Shown here one piece after another: positions 1-4,569 of a stretch of 5,272 bases of DNA. The stretch comes from an uncultured Clostridia bacterium (GTDB lineage Bacteria; Bacillota; Clostridia; Oscillospirales; Oscillospiraceae): contig CAMGCA010000158.1 of NCBI GenBank assembly GCA_946011705.1, positions 1-5,272 on the forward strand, in the 5' to 3' direction. Within the stretch, counting starts at the first letter, position 1, and the number at the start of each line of letters is the position of its first letter. Under the pieces are notes generated by a model. The model was not told where the DNA came from. It saw only the letters and a list, made by a program, of their open reading frames with translations, and did no database searches. Made by a program: the position numbers and the translations under genes.

Positions 1-93
1 TACTGAGCAGTTCTGGTCGAGGGGCCCTAAGGATGTTGGCTATCAACCCGGCGTTTGTAACAAATTCGCAAGCGGCTTTGTGGCGTGTATCAC

Positions 94-128
94 AAAAGCC
101 ACCACGGAAAAATCATCCGTGGTGGCTT
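94..128 (-). terminator. Intrinsic terminator after the LCP tandem pair
   Basis: A perfect 13-bp inverted repeat pairs 96-108 with 116-128 around a 7-nt loop. Read on the minus strand, the second arm runs into four T residues, two of which belong to the stem. It begins 15 nt past the stop codon of the downstream LCP gene, where a transcript end is expected. The free U-tract is short, so termination efficiency is uncertain, but the stem is long and GC-rich. On the plus strand the tail is TTCGATT, so the minus orientation is favoured. Confidence 0.8.
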
Positions 129-142
129 CGATTATGGGATTA

Positions 143-1303
143 TCAGCTGACCTCGGCCTCGGTGATGGCCCGAACCAGCTTCTTCTGCTGGGCAGTCTCA
201 AACCGGATGACGCTGTGGATATTGCCGTCGTTGTAAATATCCACCATATCGCCCCAGCCGGTGCCGGAGATGGGGATGGTCTCGCCCGTCATCTTCAAAT
301 CCACGACCATGGGCAGCACCTTCGCCGCCAGCCTGGTCACATCCGAGGCGGTCATGGTGGTGGTCACCATGGGCAGCAGAATGTCCACCCACTCGTTCAG
401 TTCACTCAGGCTCATGCCCTGGAACCGCTTCAGCAGCGCCGCCACCAGCTTGCGCTGACGCTCCGTACGCTTGATGTCGCTGTCCGAGTCACCCTCAGCC
501 TTCCGCATCCGGGCATAGGACAGAGCCTCCATACCCTGCAGCACCTGCACACCGGGCTCAATATGCCGTTTGACATACAGGGTGTCCTTGTTGAGGTAAT
601 CCGCCTCGGCCTGAGTCAGCTCCAGCTCCACGCCGTTGATGAAATCGATCATCCGGATGAAGCCGTCAAAGCTGACCTCAAAGTTGTAGTCCACTTCGAT
701 GCCAAAATTATCGCGCAGGCAGATGTTGGTCATCTCCATTGCGCCCGCGGTGCCGCCGCCCCACTGGTAGCCCAGATTGTAGCAGACGGTGAACTTGGCT
801 CTGCCGCAGGTATGCCCCTTATAGTCCGGCAGCTTCACAAAGGAGTCCCGAAGAATGGAGAATACGGTCACTTCCTTGGTATAGGTATTGAGGGAAATCA
901 GCATGGTAGTATCCGCCATATTTGCTTCCTCACCGGCCCGGGCCGCCTGGCCCACCACCAATATGTTAATAATGTCATCGGCGCTCATGGGAGGAATGGT
1001 GGTCTCCACTGTAGCGGCCTCCGTAGCTTCCCCTTCGGTCTGCTCCGGCTCGGTCTCAGGGGGACGGGTATACTCGTCTGTGGCCTCGGTGTAGACGTAG
1101 GTATCCTCCGGCAGGGTGACCACGTTCATCTTGCTGAACTTGTTCTGGATGAACCAGTATCCCAACGCCGCGGCAATGAGAATCAGCGCCAGCAGCACCG
1201 CCAGCACAATCAAGAAAACTTTCAGCCCCTTGCCGCCTTTCTTCCCCTGATTTCCAGAGTCTTTCGGCTGCTTCTGCTGTTCAAAACGTCCATGATAGCT
1301 CAT
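143..1303 (-). CDS. LCP family protein (LytR-CpsA-Psr), downstream copy A
   Basis: This 386-aa protein belongs to the LytR-CpsA-Psr family. Members sit in the membrane with the catalytic domain outside and transfer undecaprenyl-pyrophosphate-linked glycopolymers (teichoic acid, capsule or similar) onto peptidoglycan. Visible parts are a charged cytoplasmic tail (1-27), one membrane helix (about 28-50), a Thr/Glu/Pro-rich linker (about 62-108) and the LCP domain (about 110-295). A further region of about 90 residues follows. Family-type residues include Asp131 in ADTTM, Arg152-Asp153 in ILRDS, and Arg265, Arg267, Arg279, Arg282 and Arg284 in the YARMR...KRTERQR block. The ATG at 1303 is chosen because AGGAGG lies 6 nt upstream; an in-frame ATG seven codons earlier has no such site and is absent from the paralogue. 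The gene has its own promoter and ends at a hairpin terminator. It is about 79% identical to the adjacent copy. Family assignment is firm; the polymer attached cannot be told from sequence. Confidence 0.93.
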   Translation of the reverse strand: MSYHGRFEQQKQPKDSGNQGKKGGKGLKVFLIVLAVLLALILIAAALGYWFIQNKFSKMNVVTLPEDTYVYTEATDEYTRPPETEPEQTEGEATEAATVETTIPPMSADDIINILVVGQAARAGEEANMADTTMLISLNTYTKEVTVFSILRDSFVKLPDYKGHTCGRAKFTVCYNLGYQWGGGTAGAMEMTNICLRDNFGIEVDYNFEVSFDGFIRMIDFINGVELELTQAEADYLNKDTLYVKRHIEPGVQVLQGMEALSYARMRKAEGDSDSDIKRTERQRKLVAALLKRFQGMSLSELNEWVDILLPMVTTTMTASDVTRLAAKVLPMVVDLKMTGETIPISGTGWGDMVDIYNDGNIHSVIRFETAQQKKLVRAITEAEVS

Positions 1304-1309
1304 GTATAA

Positions 1310-1315
1310 CCTCCT
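1310..1315 (-). promoter_or_regulatory. Ribosome binding site of LCP copy A
   Basis: A perfect AGGAGG on the minus strand sits 6 nt before the ATG at 1303. It decides that start against the longer in-frame ATG at 1324, which would lie upstream of this site. The surrounding ATCAGGAGGTT is identical in the upstream paralogue. Confidence 0.85.
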
Positions 1316-1357
1316 GATGGACAATACGATCTTAATATCTTCAGTCGTTCAGCGGCT

Positions 1358-1386
1358 ATTGTATCACGGCGCATTTCAGATTACAA
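1358..1386 (-). promoter_or_regulatory. Sigma-A-type promoter of LCP copy A
   Basis: On the minus strand, a -35 box TTGTAA (1381-1386) is followed by a 17-nt spacer and a -10 box TACAAT (1358-1363). A TGn extension directly precedes the -10. The -10 lies 54 nt from the start codon, leaving a leader of roughly 45-50 nt. The upstream paralogue has the same arrangement, which supports both. No clear terminator separates the paralogues, so readthrough from copy B is also possible. Confidence 0.7.
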
Positions 1387-1419
1387 GACTTTTTTCACCT
1401 GTTTTTTATGGAAATCCCC

Positions 1420-2574
1420 TCAATTTCCCTCCGCTTCGGTGATGGCGCGGATCAGCTGCTTCTGCTGGGAGGATACAAACTGCATGACACTGTGCTCCGT
1501 GCCGTCGCCGTAGATATCCACCATCTCGCCCCAGCCGGTTTTGCCCACGGGAACGGTTTCTCCCTTCATAGTCAGCCGGCTCACCATGGGCAGAATCGTT
1601 GCCGCCAAGCGCGTTACGTCAGAGGGCGTCATGGTGGTGGTCACCATGGGCAGCAGCTCGTCCACCCAGCCATTCAGCTCGCTCAGGCTCATACCCCGAA
1701 ACCGTTCCAGCAAAGCAGCTACCAGCTTGCGCTGGCGCTCCGTGCGCTTGATATCGGATTCTCCGTCACCGGCAGCCTTACGCATCCGGGCGTAGGACAG
1801 GGCCTCCATACCCTGCAATACCTGCACCCCCGGCTCAATGGTCCGCTGGACATACAGGGTGTCCTTATTGAGGTAATCAGCCTCGGCCTCCGTCAGCTCC
1901 AGCTCCACGCCGTTGAGGTAGTCAATCATCCGGATGAAGCCGTCGAAGCTGACCTCAATGTTGTAGTCCACCTCGATGCCGAAGTTGTCCTTCAGGCAGA
2001 TGTTGGTCATTTCCATGGCCCCGGCGGTGCCGCCCTGCTGATAGCCCAGGGCGTAGCACATGGTAAACTTGTTTCTGCCGCCGTTCAGGCCCTTATAGGC
2101 CGGCAGCTGCACAAGGGAATCCCGGAGAATGGAGAATACCGTCACTTCCTCGGTATAGGTGTTGATGGACAACAGCATGGTAGTGTCCGCCATATGGCCC
2201 TCCTCCCCTGCCCGGGAGGCCTGACCCACCACCAGAATGTTGATGATGTCATCGGCGGTCATAGGGGGTCTGGTGGTCTCCTCGGTAGTCGCCACAGTGG
2301 TTTCCTCCGTGGACTCCGGTTCGGTTTCCGGCGGGCGGGTGTACTCGTCCGTAGCCTCGGTGTAGACATAGGTGTCCTCCGGCAGGGTGATAACGTTCAT
2401 TTTTCTGAATTTGTTCTGGATAAACCAGTATACCAACCCAAAACCCACCAGAATCAGCGCCAGAACCACCGCCAGCACAATCAGGAAAATTTTCATCCCC
2501 CTGCCCCCGTTCTTTTGGGGTTTCTTTCGATTCTTCGGCTGTTTTTGCTCCTCAAAACGTCCGTGATAGCTCAT
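1420..2574 (-). CDS. LCP family protein (LytR-CpsA-Psr), upstream copy B
   Basis: This 384-aa LCP protein is expected to act on the outer face of the membrane, linking lipid-carried glycopolymers to peptidoglycan. The order is a basic cytoplasmic tail (1-28), a membrane helix (about 29-50), a Thr/Glu-rich linker (about 62-105), the LCP domain (about 109-293) and a C-terminal region of about 90 residues. Family-type residues are Asp130 (ADTTM), Arg151-Asp152 (ILRDS), Arg263 and Arg265 (YARMR), and Arg277, Arg280 and Arg282 (KRTERQR). The ATG at 2574 is chosen because AGGAGG lies 6 nt upstream and the protein then begins MSYHGRFE, exactly as in copy A. The 20-codon-longer frame from 2634 would begin in the -35 box and run through the -10. 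Compared with copy A, the membrane anchor, early linker and catalytic core are nearly unchanged. The cytoplasmic tail, the late linker and the last 60 residues differ most. The substrate is not determinable. Confidence 0.93.
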   Translation of the reverse strand: MSYHGRFEEQKQPKNRKKPQKNGGRGMKIFLIVLAVVLALILVGFGLVYWFIQNKFRKMNVITLPEDTYVYTEATDEYTRPPETEPESTEETTVATTEETTRPPMTADDIINILVVGQASRAGEEGHMADTTMLLSINTYTEEVTVFSILRDSLVQLPAYKGLNGGRNKFTMCYALGYQQGGTAGAMEMTNICLKDNFGIEVDYNIEVSFDGFIRMIDYLNGVELELTEAEADYLNKDTLYVQRTIEPGVQVLQGMEALSYARMRKAAGDGESDIKRTERQRKLVAALLERFRGMSLSELNGWVDELLPMVTTTMTPSDVTRLAATILPMVSRLTMKGETVPVGKTGWGEMVDIYGDGTEHSVMQFVSSQQKQLIRAITEAEGN

Positions 2575-2580
2575 AGGCAA

Positions 2581-2586
2581 CCTCCT
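2581..2586 (-). promoter_or_regulatory. Ribosome binding site of LCP copy B
   Basis: A perfect AGGAGG sits 6 nt before the ATG at 2574. It fixes the start at MSYHGRFE and excludes the longer open frame that begins in the promoter. Confidence 0.85.
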
Positions 2587-2605
2587 GATTCCATCAGTTG
2601 GAGCA

Positions 2606-2634
2606 ATTATATCACGCACGTCCAAAAATCGCAA
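2606..2634 (-). promoter_or_regulatory. Sigma-A-type promoter of LCP copy B
   Basis: On the minus strand there is a -35 box TTGCGA (2629-2634), a 17-nt spacer and a consensus -10 box TATAAT (2606-2611) with a TGn extension. The start codon lies 31 nt past the -10, so the leader is about 25 nt, which is 23 nt shorter than in copy A. The perfect extended -10 suggests strong basal expression. Confidence 0.8.
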
Positions 2635-2637
2635 GAT

Positions 2638-2659
2638 TTCCCAAAGAATCTTTAGGGAA
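2638..2659 (-). terminator. Hairpin between SpaA-like gene and LCP copy B, possible weak terminator
   Basis: A 9-bp stem with one bulged base and a 3-nt loop (TTCCC-bulge-AAAG against CTTTGGGAA on the minus strand) starts 2 nt past the stop codon of the SpaA-like gene. A run of five T occurs only 8 nt after the stem, so it is not a textbook terminator. It lies 3 nt from the -35 box of LCP copy B and could instead be a partial terminator or a regulatory structure. Confidence 0.35.
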
Positions 2660-2661
2660 CC

Positions 2662-3231
2662 TTAAAATTTTTTCCGCTTTCGGCCCCAGATGCCGCAGCA
2701 CACCAATCCACCCCCGGACAGGGCCATGCTCAGCACCGCCAGATACGTCCCCACGTCCCCGGTGCAGGGCGGTTCATCCGTGATAGGGACCACCATAGGT
2801 TCAAAGCGTTGGATCCACTGCCCCCCGGCGGGCATCTCCGCCAAAAAGGCCCGGAAGGGATAAAATCCATCCATCCGTCGGGTCTGCTCCAGAAGATACA
2901 GCCCCGGCTCCACCCCGGAAAACACGACCCTGCCGTCCACATCCAATAGCAGTTCCTTCCCGCCGTCGGACAGCTCGCTCAGCCAGTAGGCCAGATTGCC
3001 CGACCCCGCGTCTTCGCTGCGAACCACTCCGCCGCCGTACCGATCCAGCAGGCGGTAGCCGCCCTCGGTGGGCACCCCCACCAGATACAGCGTCACCGCC
3101 CCGTTGGTTACCGGAAGCTCCCCGGTATCCAGCTTGACCTCCACAGAGCCTTTCATTTCCGATGCCCCGGCGCATATGCTCAGCGAGAGCAACGTCCCAA
3201 TCACCATCAATGCTATGATTCCCCGTTTCAA
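2662..3231 (-). CDS. Exported SpaA/Cna-B-like surface protein with sortase-type sorting signal
   Basis: This 189-aa protein (from the TTG start) appears secreted and wall- or membrane-anchored. It has a basic start and hydrophobic signal peptide (about 1-24, cleavage likely near CAGAS). One prealbumin-like/SpaA-type domain follows (about 28-150). The domain shows a first strand with GSVEVKL, then NGAVTLYLVG, then VVFSGVEPGLYLLEQT followed by FYPFRAFL, the usual pattern of pilin-type Cna-B domains. The Glu in LLEQT matches the E-box position. The C-terminus has PPCTGD (154-159), a hydrophobic stretch (about 161-182) and the basic tail GRKRKKF, which is sorting-signal architecture with Pro in place of the first Leu of LPXTG. 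TTG is chosen because GGGGAG lies 7 nt upstream and the signal peptide then starts at residue 1; the longer ATG frame from 3321 starts in a terminator. It is far shorter than typical multi-domain pilins, so it may be a minor subunit or stand-alone surface protein. No sortase is in the window. Confidence 0.75.
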   Translation of the reverse strand: MKRGIIALMVIGTLLSLSICAGASEMKGSVEVKLDTGELPVTNGAVTLYLVGVPTEGGYRLLDRYGGGVVRSEDAGSGNLAYWLSELSDGGKELLLDVDGRVVFSGVEPGLYLLEQTRRMDGFYPFRAFLAEMPAGGQWIQRFEPMVVPITDEPPCTGDVGTYLAVLSMALSGGGLVCCGIWGRKRKKF

Positions 3232-3238
3232 TTGGCTT

Positions 3239-3244
3239 CTCCCC
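3239..3244 (-). promoter_or_regulatory. Ribosome binding site deciding the TTG start
   Basis: GGGGAG (within AAAGGGGAG on the minus strand) lies 7 nt before a TTG codon at 3231-3229. The following frame opens with Lys-Arg and a hydrophobic run, as expected for a signal peptide. The next in-frame ATG is eight codons later, inside the hydrophobic core and without a ribosome site. Confidence 0.7.
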
Positions 3245-3262
3245 TTTCGTATGGATGCAGTC

Positions 3263-3291
3263 AGTATAGCGAAAGGGGCAGGCCGAAAAAA
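3263..3291 (-). promoter_or_regulatory. Candidate promoter of the SpaA-like gene
   Basis: A -10-like TATACT (3263-3268, five of six consensus bases) lies 31 nt before the TTG start. At 17-nt spacing the -35 position falls on the T-tract of the upstream terminator (3286-3291), a poor match to TTGACA. Because a strong terminator ends the previous unit, some promoter is expected in this gap, and this is the best candidate I see. Confidence 0.4.
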
Positions 3292-3317
3292 AGCGGAACG
3301 CTGACGCGCTCCGCTTT
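3286..3317 (-). terminator. Intrinsic terminator of the symporter-aminotransferase unit
   Basis: On the minus strand a 12-bp stem (3306-3317 with 3290-3301, one G-U pair) closes on a 4-nt GTCA loop and runs into seven T residues, three of them in the stem. It begins 20 nt past the aminotransferase stop codon. This is a textbook rho-independent terminator. It also shows that the open frame upstream of the TTG start of the SpaA-like gene is terminator DNA, not coding. Confidence 0.9.
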
Positions 3318-3337
3318 CCATTCACAAATGTATTTCC

Positions 3338-4564
3338 TTATTCCACCACCGGCACAGGCTTGACCTCCATGACGGTCTTCTGGTAGGCAGCGATGCCCTT
3401 GGCCAGCACGTCCATGGCCCGCTCCAAATCCTCCTGCTTGAGGATGTAGGCAATCCGCACCTCATTGATGCCCTTGCCGGGAGTCTCGTAGAAGGGCGCG
3501 CCGGGGGCGAACATGACGGTATCGCCGTTGTCGCTGAATTCCTCCAGCAGCCACCGCTGGAACTTGTCCGCGTTGTCCACCGGCAGGCTCGCCATCAGGT
3601 AGAACGCGCCCATAGGCTCCTCCACCACCACGCCGGGAATCTGACGCAGCTTGCGGATCACGGTGTCTCGGCGCTTGCGGTACTCCTCCTTACAGGAGCG
3701 GAAGAACGCGGAATCCACGCTGTACAGCGCCGCCGCGCCCACCTGATCCACCGTGGCCACCGCCAGACGGGACTGGCAGAATTTGAGAAGCGCCGCCTGA
3801 AGCTGCTTGTTCCGGGTGACCACACAGCCCACCCGGGCGCCGCAGGCGGAGAACCGCTTGGACACGGAATCCACAATCACCAGATTCTCGTCAATGTCCC
3901 GGTATCGGGCCATGGTGGGCACGCCGAACTTGTCGTCATAGCAGAATTCCCGGTACACCTCGTCGCAGATGAGGAACAGGTTATGCTTCTTGGCGATGTC
4001 CGCGATCATCCGCATTTCGCTTTCGTCCAGCACCACGCCGGTGGGGTTGCCGGGGTTGGTGATGAGAATGGCCCGGGTGTTGGGGGTGATCAGGCTCTCG
4101 ATGCGCTCCCGGTCGGCATAGCGGTAGCCCTCCCAGGGGTTGGTGGGCAGGGCACGGATGACGCCGCCGGCCGCGTGGACGAAGGTGGTGTAGTTGGGAT
4201 AGTAAGGCTCCGGGATGATGACCTCGGTATAGGGGTCCAGAATGGACAGGCAGGTGAAGAGCAGAGCCTCGCTGCCGCCGGTGGTCACCAGAATATCGTT
4301 GTCCTCCAGCGGCACCCCCAGAGTGCCGTAATACTTCTTGATGGCCTCGATCAGGCAGGGCCGTCCGGGGGACGCTTCATACGCCAGGGTCTGGTCGGCA
4401 AAATCGTGGACCGCCTCATAGAAGGCCCTGGGGGTGGGCAGGTCGGGCTGGCCGATGTTCAGATGATAAATTTTCTTTCCTTCCTTCTTGGCCTGCACGG
4501 CAAGGGGATGGAACTTCCGCATGGGGGACGGCTCACAACGATTGGCGTTAATGGAAATCTGCAT
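3338..4564 (-). CDS. PLP-dependent class I/II aminotransferase (fold type I)
   Basis: This 408-aa cytoplasmic enzyme belongs to the aspartate-aminotransferase superfamily. It should move an amino group between an amino acid and a 2-oxo acid using pyridoxal phosphate. Visible features are NIGQPDLPTP near the N-terminus, the cofactor-binding turn TGGSEA (95-100), NPGNPTG with Asn173, Asp201 and Tyr204 in CDEVY, the Schiff-base Lys236 in SVSKRFSACGARVG, phosphate-binding Arg244, and the substrate-carboxylate Arg370 in EVRIAY. All key residues are present and the length is normal for the family. ATG at 4564 is preferred because GGAGG lies 8 nt upstream; a GTG five codons earlier overlaps that ribosome site. 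The gene starts 5 nt after the symporter stop, so the two are probably co-transcribed and translationally coupled. The neighbour suggests alanine, glycine or a related amino acid as substrate, but specificity cannot be read from sequence. Annotating it as aspartate aminotransferase would overstate the evidence. Confidence 0.92.
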   Translation of the reverse strand: MQISINANRCEPSPMRKFHPLAVQAKKEGKKIYHLNIGQPDLPTPRAFYEAVHDFADQTLAYEASPGRPCLIEAIKKYYGTLGVPLEDNDILVTTGGSEALLFTCLSILDPYTEVIIPEPYYPNYTTFVHAAGGVIRALPTNPWEGYRYADRERIESLITPNTRAILITNPGNPTGVVLDESEMRMIADIAKKHNLFLICDEVYREFCYDDKFGVPTMARYRDIDENLVIVDSVSKRFSACGARVGCVVTRNKQLQAALLKFCQSRLAVATVDQVGAAALYSVDSAFFRSCKEEYRKRRDTVIRKLRQIPGVVVEEPMGAFYLMASLPVDNADKFQRWLLEEFSDNGDTVMFAPGAPFYETPGKGINEVRIAYILKQEDLERAMDVLAKGIAAYQKTVMEVKPVPVVE

Positions 4565-4569
4565 TTTCT

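Larger units (their letters stand above)
143..2634 (-). repeat. Tandem gene duplication (two LCP units with promoters)
   Basis: Two head-to-tail units, each a promoter plus an LCP gene, lie about 1.27 kb apart. The encoded proteins match at about 304 of 386 aligned positions by hand count, with only two single-residue gaps. Long identical DNA stretches persist, for example 351-379 against 1628-1656. Each unit keeps its own promoter and ribosome site and an intact frame, so this is a duplication with both copies maintained rather than one copy decaying. Confidence 0.85.

Noticed and set aside
1..93. Possible gene fragment at the left edge (a minus-strand frame is open across this stretch, as is the plus-strand frame antisense to LCP copy A)
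   Set aside because: Too short to judge. I see no start codon with a ribosome site, no recognisable motif and no tRNA-like fold, so I leave it unassigned.
80..1309. Long plus-strand open frame (409 codons) antisense to LCP copy A; in fact open back to position 2
   Set aside because: It mirrors the real gene in a GC-rich region, gives an unnatural His/Gly/Leu-rich protein, runs through the terminator hairpin and has no ribosome site. The minus-strand frame has clear LCP motifs.
1408..2655. Long plus-strand open frame (415 codons) antisense to LCP copy B, similar to the antisense frame of copy A
   Set aside because: The similarity of the two antisense frames follows from the duplication of the sense genes. 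There is no start signal or recognisable domain, and it covers the copy B promoter.
3170..3190. Lipoprotein signal (Cys in LSIC near the end of the signal peptide)
   Set aside because: The residue before Cys is Ile, not Gly/Ala/Ser, so it is not a normal lipobox. A standard signal peptidase I site near CAGAS and the C-terminal sorting signal explain export better.
3205..3207. ATG at codon 9 as the start of the SpaA-like gene
   Set aside because: It has no ribosome site and would remove the basic n-region of the signal peptide; the TTG at 3231 fits better.
2801..3325. Second minus-strand frame (174 codons) overlapping the SpaA-like gene
   Set aside because: It starts in the terminator, is Arg/Gly-rich and low in hydrophobic structure, and competes with a frame that has a signal peptide, domain pattern and sorting signal.
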